Positions 34,103-43,089 of a DNA stretch of 53,399 nt are shown here, piece by piece. Source of the DNA: Pseudonocardia nigra (lineage in GTDB: Bacteria; Actinomycetota; Actinomycetes; Mycobacteriales; Pseudonocardiaceae); assembly GCF_019396355.1 (NCBI RefSeq), contig NZ_JAHKRK010000029.1:1-53399 (forward strand), given 5' to 3'. The notes under the pieces are model-generated. The model had not been told where the DNA came from, ran no database searches, and saw only the letters and a list, made by a program, of their open reading frames with translations. The translations under genes and the position numbers were made by a program. Within the stretch, counting starts at the first letter, position 1; each line of letters opens with the position of its first letter.

Positions 34103-36514
34103 CTAGCCCGCCAGGTTCAGCACCGTCAGCGTCCCGTCCGCGAGGTTGCTGACGTAACCCAGCGAGCCGTCCGGGAGGACGGCCACCGACGTCGGCGAGT
34201 TGCCGGTCGGGATCGTCGCGGTCACGGACATGGTGTCGGCGCTGATCACCGACACGCTGAGGTCGTTGACGTTGGCGGTGTAGGCGAACCGGCCGTCCGC
34301 GGCCCAGGTGATGTCCTGCGGGTTCGCGCCGACCGGGATGGTGGCCACGACCTGGTTGGTGTTCGTGTCGATCATCGTGACCGACGCGGCGTCGTAGTTC
34401 ACGTTCGCGACGAGCGGCCGGGTGGGGTGCACGGCGACGCTGTGCGGGCTCGTCTGCACGGGGATCTCGGCCAGGATCGTGTTGTCGGCGGTGTCGAGCA
34501 CGGAGATGACGTTCGACTCGTGGTTGGCCATGTAGGCGCGCGTGCCGTCCGGAGTGAACTCGATCCAGTGCGGGTTGGGCGCCACCTGGATCTCGCTCGT
34601 GACCTCGTGGGTCGAGGTGTCGATCACCGAGATGCTCCCCGAATCGTGGTTCGGCACGTACAGCTGCCGGCCGTCGTGGGTGACGGCGCCGAGGAACGGC
34701 CGGGTGCGCACCGGGATCGTCGCGACGATCGCGTTCGTCGTCGTGTCGATCACGCCGACGGCCGCGATGGTGCGGGCGTCGTTCCAGATGCTGACGTAGA
34801 TCGTGCGGCCGTCGGGGGAGAACGACAGGAACTGCGGCGGACCGGCCGGGACCGGGATCGTGGCGGTCACCCGGTTCACGGCCGTGTCGACCACGGTCAC
34901 CACGCCCGCGGTGCGGTTGGCGACGTAGGCCTGGCGGCCGCCGGGCGCCACGACGACGAAGCCCGACGTCGGGTTGACGGGGATGGTCGGACCGATGGAC
35001 GGGATCGGCACGCTCGCGGCCACCGGGGCCCGCGTCGGCTCGGGCGCGACGGTGGCGGGCGCGGTCGCGACGGGCGTCGTCGCCGACGGTGGCACCGTGA
35101 CCTGCGCGGCGCCCGACCCGAACTGCTGAAGCGCGACGTAGCCGCCGGTGCCGACCAACGCGAGCAGGACGACCACTGCGGCCGCCGCGGCGAGCACTCG
35201 CGATCCGCTCCGCTCAGGGCCACCGCCCGGGGAACCGTCCGGCGGCCCGCCCGGGAGCGCGGCCGGCGGTGGGCCCGGCGCGGCGGCCTGCCCCGCCGGG
35301 ACGCGAGGGCCGTGCGGGCTGTCAGGAGCGGGCGCGGGCATCTCCGGTCGTCCCGGCGCCGTCCTCCCGGTGTCGCTTCCGTGTGGTGCCGGGCCGGTCG
35401 CGACGGGCGTGGGCGTCCACGCGGCTTGTGCAGGTCCGCTGTCGGTCGCAGGGGCTCCGGCCTGGGCGAGGGTGGCCGCGCCGAGCGCGACGGCGTACTT
35501 GGGGTGGGCGTCGACCACGGTGGGCCGGCCCAGCTCCTCGGAGATCATCCGCGAGACCAGCGGGATGCGTGAGGAACCCCCGACCAGCAGCACGGCCGAG
35601 AGCCGGCCGGGGTCGACCTGGGCGGAGCGCAACGCCCTGGTCAACGTGCCGATCGTCGACTCGATGGGTGCCCGGATCATCTCCTCGAAGTCGCTGCGGG
35701 TCAGCCGGACGTCGAAGTGGCGGTGGGGCAGGAACACCGGGATGGTGGTCTCGGTGTCGACCGAGAGCGCCTCCTTGGCCAGCACGCAGTCCTGACGCAG
35801 CCGGGCGATCGCGATCGCGGTCTGCGGGTCGCCCATGTCGAGCTCGCTCAGTGCCCCGCCCGCCGAGTAGTTGACGAAGGACAGGATGGCCTCGTCGAAG
35901 TCGATGCCCCCGAGCCGCTCGACGCCCTCCGGCTCGCCGAGGATCTCGATCCCGCCCGGGTGCTTGCGCAGCACCGTGGCGTCGAACGTGCCCCCGCCCA
36001 GGTCGTACACCGCGATGACCTCGCCGTCGGCGAGCTGCCGGGACGCGGCGTAGTGCGCAGCCGCGGCCTCCGGCTCCGTGACGGTCTGCGCGCCGGTCAG
36101 GCCCGCGATCTGCGGGACCTCGTCGAACAGCTCCCGCCGGAACGGCCCCCAGTTCGCCGGGTGGGTGAGCACGACCCGGTCCGGTTTGGCCCCCTCGGTC
36201 TCGGTGACCCGCGTGAGGACGTCGTGCAGCTGGCTCCCGAGCAGGGCCGTCACCGTGTACGGCGTGCCGCCGAGCATGACGGGTGTCGGGTCGCCGAGCC
36301 GGCGCTTGAACTCCCGGCCGATCCGGTCCGGCCGGGTCACCGCGCGGCGGCCGGCCGCGTCCCCGGAGACGAGCGCACCGTCCTCCCGCAGGTACACCAC
36401 GGCGGGCGTGACCACGGTGCGGTCGCCGAGGGTGAACATCTCGACGCGCGAGTCGTTCGCGATCGCGGCGGCGACGAACGTCGTGCCGAGGTCCACCCCG
36501 AGGTAGTAGCCCAC
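34103..36514 (-). CDS. Hsp70 ATPase domain fused through a membrane helix to a YVTN beta-propeller
   Basis: The 803-residue protein has three parts. Residues 1-355 are an Hsp70/DnaK-type ATPase: YYLGVDLGTTFVAAAIA, RVVLTHPANWG, AVYDLGGGTFDATVL and VLLVGGSSRIPLV. Residues about 355-435 are Pro/Gly-rich. Residues about 437-460 are one hydrophobic helix (VLAAAAAVVVLLALVGTGGYVAL). From about 510 there are repeated YVTN/NHL-like blades, for example PDGRTIYVSIWNDARTI, THDGRQLYVPNHDSG, PDGTRAYMANHESN and ADGRFAYTANVNDLS. There is no Hsp70 peptide-binding domain. The predicted topology is a cytosolic ATPase with an exported propeller. It is divergent from the kinase cluster, so it may sense or scaffold for it. 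Confidence 0.85.
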   Translation of the reverse strand: MGYYLGVDLGTTFVAAAIANDSRVEMFTLGDRTVVTPAVVYLREDGALVSGDAAGRRAVTRPDRIGREFKRRLGDPTPVMLGGTPYTVTALLGSQLHDVLTRVTETEGAKPDRVVLTHPANWGPFRRELFDEVPQIAGLTGAQTVTEPEAAAAHYAASRQLADGEVIAVYDLGGGTFDATVLRKHPGGIEILGEPEGVERLGGIDFDEAILSFVNYSAGGALSELDMGDPQTAIAIARLRQDCVLAKEALSVDTETTIPVFLPHRHFDVRLTRSDFEEMIRAPIESTIGTLTRALRSAQVDPGRLSAVLLVGGSSRIPLVSRMISEELGRPTVVDAHPKYAVALGAATLAQAGAPATDSGPAQAAWTPTPVATGPAPHGSDTGRTAPGRPEMPAPAPDSPHGPRVPAGQAAAPGPPPAALPGGPPDGSPGGGPERSGSRVLAAAAAVVVLLALVGTGGYVALQQFGSGAAQVTVPPSATTPVATAPATVAPEPTRAPVAASVPIPSIGPTIPVNPTSGFVVVAPGGRQAYVANRTAGVVTVVDTAVNRVTATIPVPAGPPQFLSFSPDGRTIYVSIWNDARTIAAVGVIDTTTNAIVATIPVRTRPFLGAVTHDGRQLYVPNHDSGSISVIDTSTHEVTSEIQVAPNPHWIEFTPDGTRAYMANHESNVISVLDTADNTILAEIPVQTSPHSVAVHPTRPLVANVNYDAASVTMIDTNTNQVVATIPVGANPQDITWAADGRFAYTANVNDLSVSVISADTMSVTATIPTGNSPTSVAVLPDGSLGYVSNLADGTLTVLNLAG

Positions 36515-36692
36515 GACGCCTCCTGACCTCGTCTGAGTGACCTCACATCATGCGCCGGTCGGCCCGGGATGTGGGTCGCGAGGAGATGATGCATCGCTCG
36601 GCGGCGGATCGGGATGTGTTACGGGGGAGGCCCCCAGCGAAGGTAGGGTTCACCCCATAGTTCGCAGATCCGCGGCGCCGGACGATACGACG

Positions 36693-37331
36693 ATGACGCT
36701 CGAGCCCGCGCACTGTGCCGCCCCCCGCGCCGGCCCCGGGCAGGGCACCGACGAGCTGTCCCGCGCTCGCCGCTGGGGACGTGGCCAGTGGCAGCGGCGC
36801 CGTCGCCTCGAGCGGCAGCTGCACGACGGGGCCGCGCTGCGGATCTCGGCGCTCGCTCTGCAGCTCGGACTGTTCCGGCACCGCGTGCTCGACGCCGACC
36901 CCGACCTGCACGGCGCCATCGACGGCCTGCAGGACGAGTTGCACGCCGTCCTCCAGGAGCTGCGCGACGTGGCGGGCCAGATCTATCCGCCGCTGCTGGA
37001 CGAGGCCGGGCTCGGCCCGGCACTGGGCGAGGTGGCCGACCGGATCGGCAGCCCGATGCGGGTCCACGCCCCGGCCGACCGGTTCGGCCCGGCCGCGGAG
37101 GGCGCCGCCTACTTCGCCCTCGCCGACTGCCTCGCGGCCATCGGTCCCGGGGGGCCTCCCGTCGACGTCGTGGTGCGCCGGGACGGCGAGGTGCTGGTCG
37201 TCGACGTCCGCGGGGTGGACGTGCGGCACGCCGAGGCGATGCTCGACCAGCTCTCGTGCCTGGGTGGGACGATCGACGTCACCGGCGGGCCGCACACCGG
37301 CACGATCACAGCGAGGATCCCGTGCGAGTAG
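36693..37331 (+). CDS. Histidine-kinase-like protein with degenerate ATPase domain
   Basis: ATG 36693 gives 212 residues (MTLEPAHCAAPRAGPGQG...). The dimerisation/phospho-acceptor helix is intact, RRLERQLHDGAALRISALAL with His44, as in HisKA_3 kinases. The ATPase part is short: where the N-box should be, it reads AAYFALADCLAAIGPGG without the Asn-x-x-Lys-His pattern, and no G1/G2 Gly motifs follow. No transmembrane helix is visible. It may be a phospho-transfer partner that relies on another kinase. Its stop overlaps the next gene's start by 10 bases. Confidence 0.72.
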   Translation: MTLEPAHCAAPRAGPGQGTDELSRARRWGRGQWQRRRRLERQLHDGAALRISALALQLGLFRHRVLDADPDLHGAIDGLQDELHAVLQELRDVAGQIYPPLLDEAGLGPALGEVADRIGSPMRVHAPADRFGPAAEGAAYFALADCLAAIGPGGPPVDVVVRRDGEVLVVDVRGVDVRHAEAMLDQLSCLGGTIDVTGGPHTGTITARIPCE

Positions 37332-37987
37332 CACTTGCCGAGGACGGTGCCCTGTTCCGCGAGGGGCTGCTGATGCTGCTGCAGGCGGCCGGCCACGAGG
37401 TCGTCGGCAGCACGGCCGACGGGGACGCGCTGGTCGACCTCCTGTCGACGCGGCCGGCCGACGTCGCGATCCTGGACATCCGGATGCCGCCCGAGCCCGA
37501 CGGCGGGCTGGTCACGGCGGAGCGGCTGCGGGCCCTGCACCCCGGCATGGGGCTGCTGTTCCTGTCGCACTACGCGGAGTCGCACTACCTCATGCGCATC
37601 CTGCAGATCGGCACCGAGGCGATCGGCTACCGGCTGAAGGAGAAGGTCGGCAGCGTCGACGTCCTCACCGACACGCTCACGCGGATCGAGTCCGGTGAGA
37701 TCGTCATCGAGCCGGTGCTGGCAAAGCGCCTGGTGGAGCGGCCCCGCGGCGACAAGAAGGGCGTCATCGCGACGCTGTCGGAGCGCGAGTCGGACGTGCT
37801 GCGGCTGATGGCCGAGGGCCGGTCCAACAACGGCATCGCCGCGCAGCTGTTCGTCACGCCCAAGGCCGTCGAGAAGCACATCGCGAGCATCTTCGGGAAG
37901 CTGAACCTGCACGCGGACACCGCGGAGCACCACCGGAGGGTCCTCGCGGTGCTGACGTACCTGCGCTCCCAGCGCGACGGCGACTGA
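37322..37987 (+). CDS. LuxR/NarL-family response regulator
   Basis: From GTG 37322 the 221-residue protein begins MRVALAEDGALFREGLLMLL. Phospho-acceptor Asp52 lies in VAILDIRMPPEPDGG, followed by LFLSHYAESHYLM and Lys in YRLKEKVG. The C-terminal helix-turn-helix is intact: LSERESDVLRLMAEGRSNNGIAAQLFVTPKAVEKHIASIF. Translational coupling with the kinase-like gene upstream indicates a cognate pair. It should control transcription on phosphorylation. Confidence 0.92.
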   Translation: MRVALAEDGALFREGLLMLLQAAGHEVVGSTADGDALVDLLSTRPADVAILDIRMPPEPDGGLVTAERLRALHPGMGLLFLSHYAESHYLMRILQIGTEAIGYRLKEKVGSVDVLTDTLTRIESGEIVIEPVLAKRLVERPRGDKKGVIATLSERESDVLRLMAEGRSNNGIAAQLFVTPKAVEKHIASIFGKLNLHADTAEHHRRVLAVLTYLRSQRDGD

Positions 37988-38097
37988 GCGGAGCTTGCGG
38001 GAGCGAGCCGCGCACGAGGCTTGGCCGCGGCGGGCGCGGCCTCTAGCGTTCCCGCAGGACCCGGATCCGGCCGGGCCACGACGACCGGTGGTGCGTG

Positions 38098-39435
38098 ATG
38101 AACCGGACCAGCGTGGCGGGTCTGCTGCGGACACTGCTCGTCGCCTGCGGCGTGGCGGCGGTACTCGTCGTCGTGGTCGACGGCGGTTCCGCGGTGTTCG
38201 GGCCGGGGCAGCCGGCCGTGCTGCTGCCGTTCGTGGCCGTCGCCGTCGCCGCGGTTGGGCTCGGCCCCGCCCTGCCCCGGATCGACCGGATCGTCCAGCG
38301 GCTGGCCGACCACCGCGTGGTGACGCCGTACTCGGCGCTGGCGGAGGCCGCCGCGCGGATCCGGGCGGGCTCCCTGGAGCAGGCCCTGCCCGGGCTCGCC
38401 CAGGTGCTGGCCGACGGCACCGGCGCCACGCGCGCCGCGGTGTGGCTCGCGGTGGGGGACCGCCTCGTCCGAGCCGCGGTGCACCCGCCGGTCGATCCCG
38501 CCGGGCCCGCCGAACCCGAGACCGTGCCGAACCTCGCGGTGCTGCTCACCCACCCGGACACCGATCACGTCGTCCCGGTGCTCGAGGGCACGGTGCTGCG
38601 CGCCGCGCTCACGATCGGGAAGCGCGGCGCCCCCGTCACGCCGGCCGACCAGCTGCTCGTGGGGGACGTCGCGAACGGCGCCGGGCTGCTGCTGCGCGGC
38701 GTCGCGCTGAACGCCGAGCTGGCCGAGCGGGTGCGGCTCGCCGACGACCTCGCCGGCGAGCTGCAGGCCTCCCGGCAGCGGCTCGCCATCGCCCGGGACG
38801 TGGAGCGCAGGCGCCTCGCCGGGGAGCTCGCGCACGTCACCGGCGACCGGCTGGCCGTGCTGCGCGCCGAGGTGGCCACGGCGCGGTCCGACCTCGACAC
38901 CCGCCCGGAGGGCGCCCTGACGGCATTGGCGCGCGCCCGGGTCGGGCTCGACGAGCTGCTCGACCGGTTCCGCACGATCGCGCGCGGGGTGTACCCGGCG
39001 GTGCTGCGGGACCAGGGCCCGGTCGGCGCGCTCGACGAGGTGGCCGCGGACCTGCCCCGCCCGGTGCGGCTGACCGGGGGCCTGGACGGCCGGCTGGCGT
39101 GGGAGATCGAGTCCGGGCTCTACTACGTGGCTGCCTCGGCGATGCACGAGCTCGCCGGCCGACAGGCGGAGCGTGAGCTGACCGTGCACCTCGCGCGGGC
39201 CGACGGCCGGGTGAGCGTGCTGATCGACGACCCGACCCCCACGGTCGGGGTCGATGACCTGCGCGCGGCGCTCGTCGAGGACGCCGAGCGCCTGGCCACC
39301 CTCGGCGGGAGCCTGGTCCTGAGGGGCGCCGAGGGCGGCGCCGTGGACACTGCGCTCCAGCTGCACGCCTGGCTGCCCGACCAGCTCGAGCCCCTGGTGC
39401 CGAGCACCGTGCGCACGTCGTCGGGCGCGTCGTGA
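38098..39435 (+). CDS. Kinase-like protein with GAF-type region and lost phospho-acceptor His
   Basis: ATG 38098 (GTG 38095 is adjacent) gives 445 residues. Two hydrophobic segments open the protein, followed by a GAF-like region and a coiled coil (LAGELQASRQRLAIARDVERRRLAGELAHV). At the H-box the family pattern D-L-H-D-G is replaced by E-L-A-H-V, putting Ala245 where His should be. The ATPase region lacks the Asn box (MHELAGRQA) and has DDPTP where DEGPG is expected. It therefore looks like a pseudokinase. Its stop overlaps the start of the large kinase gene (GTGA), so the two are coupled. Confidence 0.7.
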   Translation: MNRTSVAGLLRTLLVACGVAAVLVVVVDGGSAVFGPGQPAVLLPFVAVAVAAVGLGPALPRIDRIVQRLADHRVVTPYSALAEAAARIRAGSLEQALPGLAQVLADGTGATRAAVWLAVGDRLVRAAVHPPVDPAGPAEPETVPNLAVLLTHPDTDHVVPVLEGTVLRAALTIGKRGAPVTPADQLLVGDVANGAGLLLRGVALNAELAERVRLADDLAGELQASRQRLAIARDVERRRLAGELAHVTGDRLAVLRAEVATARSDLDTRPEGALTALARARVGLDELLDRFRTIARGVYPAVLRDQGPVGALDEVAADLPRPVRLTGGLDGRLAWEIESGLYYVAASAMHELAGRQAERELTVHLARADGRVSVLIDDPTPTVGVDDLRAALVEDAERLATLGGSLVLRGAEGGAVDTALQLHAWLPDQLEPLVPSTVRTSSGAS

Positions 39436-42400
39436 GCAGCGGCGTCGCGGAGGGCGCCGCCGCGGGCCCGGCCGCGCCCACGGGCGCAGTGGTGGCCGGG
39501 CGGTGGGATCTTCGGCTCGGGACCGTCGGCTATGCGGTGCTGCTGGCGGCCTGCGCCGCGCTGTCGCTCACATGGCTGACCGTCGGCGCAGTGGTCGCGG
39601 TGGCGGCCCACGCCCCCGCCGTCACCGCGTCCCTCGCCGCCGCGGCCGACGGCGGCAGCCGCTGGGCGAGGGGCGTGCTGGACGCGGTGCCGCGCAGCGA
39701 GCCGGTCGGCCAGGCGGTCCTCGACTACGGGTTCAGCCTCCTCACCCTCGCCGTCGCGCTCGCGCTGCCGGCCGTCCGGGCGCGGAGTTGGTCGCTGCGG
39801 TTGCTGGTGCTCGCCATGATCGGTTCGGCCGGGGCCTTCAACCTGCAGGCCCATGCCGCCGCGGTGGCCGTGCAGTCGGCGACCGGCCTGACGCTCGGTG
39901 GGCTGCACCAGGTGCTGCTGCACGGCGTCGCCTGCGCGGCCTACGTCGTCGCGCTGCTGGTGTTCCCGTCGGGCCGCGACATCCGCCCCGACGCCGGGGT
40001 CGCCCGGTCCGCCGTGGTCGGGGCCGGCGTCGGCAGCCTGCTGCTGGTGGGGTTCGGCACCGCGCTGCTGCCGCACACCGTGAGCTGCGTGCTCTTCTTC
40101 GGGTTCCTTGTCCCCCTCGTGGGACTGACGGCGCTGCCGCGCCGGATCCGCCGCGGCCCCACCGCGGCCGAGCGCACCCGGGCCCGCTTCCTGTTCAGCG
40201 TGCTCGTGGCGGCGATCGCGGTCGCGATCGTGCTCGCGCTGATCACGCTGCTGCTGTGGTCGATCGGCTGGACCGGCCTGCTGCTCGTCGACCCGACGGC
40301 CCAGGCCGGCCCGGCAGGCCATGCGGAACCGACCGCGCTGCTGTTCTGGTTCGCCCGGCTGGCCTGCGTCGCGATCGCCGCCGGAGCGCTCGTCGCGATG
40401 CGCTCCGGCGGGCTGTGGACGGCCGAGCGGCACTTCAGCCGAGGCCTGGTGGCGGCGCTCGTCGCGGCACTGGTCGGCGGCGGCTACATCGTGGTCCGTG
40501 CGGTCGTCGAGTTCGCGCTCGGCAGCGACGCACTCGTCGCTGCGGTCCTGGCGACGGTGCTGGCGGCGGCGGTGCTCCTGCCCGTCCACGTGCGCACGGA
40601 ACAGCTGGTCGACCGGCTGCTCTACGGCACCCGGCCCACCCCGTACAGCGTGCTCGCCCGGATCGCCGCGCTCTCGCGGGCCACCGCCACCGACGCCCCC
40701 GACCTGGCCGGGGTCGCCGAGGCCGTCGGCCGCGGGCTGGGCGCCACCACCGCCCGGTTGACGGTGGTGCGGCCCGGCCTGCGCGACCGCACCTATACCT
40801 GGAGCGAGCCGGGCGTCCAGGCGCCGGACGCGCTCGTGGAGGTGCCGGTCCGCTACGGCCCGGAGCGGATCGGCACCGTCGCGGTCGACCGCGCCGCGGT
40901 GGCCGGCGTGCACGTCCAGCGCCAGCGCCTGCTGGAGGAGATCGCCGACAGCCTGGGCGCCGTGCTCCAGGCCAGCCGGACCGGCATCGAGCTGGAACGC
41001 CAGCTGCGGGCCGTGCTGGCCCACGCGAACGCGATCGCGGTGTCCCGCCGCGCGGTCGTCGCCGAGATGGACGGGGAGCGCCGGCGCATCGAGCGGGACC
41101 TGCATGACGGCGCCCAGCACCACCTGGTCTCACTGCGGCTGATGCTCGGCCTGGTGGAGCACCAGGTGTCGACGGCCCAGCTCGACCAGGCCGCCGACCG
41201 GCTGGACGCGATCGCCGGCCAGATCGACACGACGGAGTCGATGCTGGCCGAGACCGCGGCCGGGGTGTCGTCCCCGCTGCTGACCGAGGCAGGCCTGGTC
41301 ACGGCGCTGGGCACGGAGCTCGCCTGCGGCCACCCGCCCGTCGAGCTCGAGGCGGGCGACCTGGCCGAGGGCGCCCGGTTCCCGTCCGACGTCGAGGCCG
41401 CCGTCTACTTCTGCTGCCTCGAGGCGGTCAACAACGCCCGCAAGCACGCGCCCGGGGCGGCGATCCAGGTGCGTCTCGTGGCAGGCGACGGCAGGCTGCA
41501 CTTCACCGTGCACGACGAGGGCCCGGGCTGGGGCCAGGCGGCCTCCTCCGCGACTGCCGGTCGTGGCCTCCGCAACGTGACGGCGCGGATGGCCGCGGTC
41601 GGTGGCCGGATCGAGATCCGCTCCGCGCGGGGCGCGGGCACCACCGTGCAGGGCTGGGCCCCGCTGCCGGAGCCCGAGCCGACCCGGGCCCCGGCGGTCG
41701 CGTCGACCGCCCTGCTCGACCGGGTGCGCAGCACCGTCGGCACCGCCCGCGAGCTCTACCACGGGACGGCATCGGCCGGGGTGGTGCGCGGCATCGCGGA
41801 GCGGCTCGACGGACCGTTGCGGGTGGCGGTGCTCGGTGCCGCGGGGTCGGGCGCCTCGACGCTGGTGGAAGCGCTCACCGCCGACGGGCCCGCGGCGTCG
41901 ACCGCCGTGTTCGAGCTCGGCACGCCGGCCACCCCGGCCGCCGACGCCCTCGTGCTGCTGATGCGCCCCGGCCACCCCGGCGATGCGGCGGTGTTCTCCG
42001 CCCTGCTCGACGGGCCTTCCCCCCATCGTCCGGCGCGCGCGATCGGCGTGCTGGCCTTCCACGCCGAGCCTGCCGGTGATCTCGGGGCCGCGGAGTACGG
42101 GGCGCGGCCCGAGGTCCGCCGCCTCTGCCATGTCGTGGTGCCGATGTCCGGGCTGCGCGAGATCATCGAGGCGGCGTTCCTCCGGCGAGCCGACGCCCTG
42201 AAGGCCCGTTCGGCGCTGCTCGCGCTGGAGGCGCTCGTCCGTGCCCACCCGCCGGGAGGCGACGACGCCGGTCTGCGCTACCAGCTCGACCGGATCCGGG
42301 GCGGCACCCACGAGCTCACCGAGATCGACCTGGTCGACGCGCTGCGGGCCGACGAGCTGGAGCTGCCCGACGCGGATCGGCGACCGGCCGAGCGGCTGCT

Positions 42401-42623
42401 GGGGGCCGACGGGACGCAGGCCCGGGTTCGTCTCGCGCTCGCCCCCGACGCGGGGCAGGAGGAGGTCGCCCGCGCGGCCGCCGAGGAGCTGGCCCGCTGG
42501 CAGCGGCGGGCGGCGCACCCGATGTCGACGAACGACGTCCGGGTCGTGGCCGGGGCGCTGGTGCAGACGTGCGAACAGCTGCTCGCCGGGGTCGGCCTGA
42601 ACGACGGCACACACCGTCTGTAG
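39432..42623 (+). CDS. Large membrane histidine kinase with C-terminal degenerate P-loop/dynamin-like domain
   Basis: The 1063-residue protein has about ten to twelve transmembrane helices in the first 390 residues, a GAF-like region (about 410-520) and a complete kinase core. The core holds RRRIERDLHDGAQHHLVSLRL with His558, YFCCLEAVNNARKHAPG (Glu664, Asn667/668) and HDEGPGW, then GRGLRNVTARM. After about residue 770 there is an extra region: VAVLGAAGSGASTLVEAL resembles a Walker A loop but has Ala808 instead of Lys. The rest is helical, with pieces like AEERA and RGGTHELTEIDLVDALR. This recalls dynamin/GTPase proteins but lacks clear G motifs. It is coupled to the pseudokinase. Confidence 0.82.
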   Translation: MSSGVAEGAAAGPAAPTGAVVAGRWDLRLGTVGYAVLLAACAALSLTWLTVGAVVAVAAHAPAVTASLAAAADGGSRWARGVLDAVPRSEPVGQAVLDYGFSLLTLAVALALPAVRARSWSLRLLVLAMIGSAGAFNLQAHAAAVAVQSATGLTLGGLHQVLLHGVACAAYVVALLVFPSGRDIRPDAGVARSAVVGAGVGSLLLVGFGTALLPHTVSCVLFFGFLVPLVGLTALPRRIRRGPTAAERTRARFLFSVLVAAIAVAIVLALITLLLWSIGWTGLLLVDPTAQAGPAGHAEPTALLFWFARLACVAIAAGALVAMRSGGLWTAERHFSRGLVAALVAALVGGGYIVVRAVVEFALGSDALVAAVLATVLAAAVLLPVHVRTEQLVDRLLYGTRPTPYSVLARIAALSRATATDAPDLAGVAEAVGRGLGATTARLTVVRPGLRDRTYTWSEPGVQAPDALVEVPVRYGPERIGTVAVDRAAVAGVHVQRQRLLEEIADSLGAVLQASRTGIELERQLRAVLAHANAIAVSRRAVVAEMDGERRRIERDLHDGAQHHLVSLRLMLGLVEHQVSTAQLDQAADRLDAIAGQIDTTESMLAETAAGVSSPLLTEAGLVTALGTELACGHPPVELEAGDLAEGARFPSDVEAAVYFCCLEAVNNARKHAPGAAIQVRLVAGDGRLHFTVHDEGPGWGQAASSATAGRGLRNVTARMAAVGGRIEIRSARGAGTTVQGWAPLPEPEPTRAPAVASTALLDRVRSTVGTARELYHGTASAGVVRGIAERLDGPLRVAVLGAAGSGASTLVEALTADGPAASTAVFELGTPATPAADALVLLMRPGHPGDAAVFSALLDGPSPHRPARAIGVLAFHAEPAGDLGAAEYGARPEVRRLCHVVVPMSGLREIIEAAFLRRADALKARSALLALEALVRAHPPGGDDAGLRYQLDRIRGGTHELTEIDLVDALRADELELPDADRRPAERLLGADGTQARVRLALAPDAGQEEVARAAAEELARWQRRAAHPMSTNDVRVVAGALVQTCEQLLAGVGLNDGTHRL

Positions 42624-42652
42624 GCGGCACACAGGGTCGGCGGTGTGTGCCG
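42605..42652. terminator. Inverted repeat spanning the end of the large kinase gene
   Basis: CGGCACACACCG (42605-42616) and CGGTGTGTGCCG (42641-42652) are perfect 12-base complements separated by 24 bases. The first arm lies inside the last codons and the stop follows. There is no T-run, so a rho-independent terminator is only possible. The second arm merges into the repeats that follow. Confidence 0.45.
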
Positions 42653-42667
42653 ACGCCAGTCGGTGTG

Positions 42668-42709
42668 TGCGGGCTTCAGCCGGTGTGGGTGCGGGCTTCA
42701 GCCGGTGTG
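42668..42709. repeat. Two exact 20-base direct repeats
   Basis: The 20-base unit at 42668-42687, containing GGGCTTCAGCC, recurs exactly at 42690-42709 (period 22). A diverged third copy precedes at about 42645-42665 (GTGTGCCGACGCCAGTC). Only two to three units with no unique spacers, so it is not a CRISPR. Confidence 0.8.
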
Positions 42710-43059
42710 TGCGGCCAGGTCCGGTTGGGCTGGGGGCTGGGTTGGGTCAACAGCGAATGGTGTGGCTGGGTTGGCAGCCGTACCCGACTTGGGGGCACCG
42801 CGGATCCGACGAGAGTCACTGCAAAGTAGCGGCTCAACTGGCTGTGGTCCTGTTTCAAGCAACCACAGGATAGTCCCTTATGGGACCGGGCAGGAGGATC
42901 ATGTGCCTGGGCCCGGGAGGCATGACGAGTATCTCGCAAGGCGGCCACGTCATCAGTAGTTTGCCCAAACCGACCGAAGACTTGCTCGCGCAAACAATGA
43001 TAGTCTCCATGATCCATTCACTATTGCAAATCTCGCATTCACTCGAATAGACCCGTTGC

Positions 43060-43075
43060 TCGAAAACATGTTCGA
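43060..43075. promoter_or_regulatory. Putative LexA/SOS box
   Basis: The 16-base palindrome at 43060-43075 reads TCGAAA-ACAT-GTTCGA. The actinobacterial/mycobacterial SOS box is TCGAAC-N4-GTTCGA, so only the sixth base differs. It lies 14 bases upstream of the DUF222 start. LexA boxes are known ahead of 13E12/DUF222 genes in mycobacteria, which fits DNA-damage induction. Confidence 0.72.
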
Positions 43076-43089
43076 GTAAACTCGGGGGC

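Larger units (their letters stand above)
42624..43089. other. Intergenic region with repeats and the DUF222 promoter
   Basis: No convincing gene is present. The first part carries GTGTG-rich tandem repeats, the middle has small palindromes (GTCCC/GGGAC at 42872-42885, CTGTGG/CCACAG at 42841-42867), and the last 200 bases are clearly lower in GC than the surroundings. The SOS-type box and start of the DUF222 gene lie at the end. Confidence 0.6.

Noticed and set aside
39123..41123. 666-residue minus-strand open frame
   Set aside because: Shadow of the large kinase; composition is His/Arg/Gln-rich without domains.
42668..42709. Possible CRISPR repeat
   Set aside because: Only two or three units, almost no spacer, and no cas gene.
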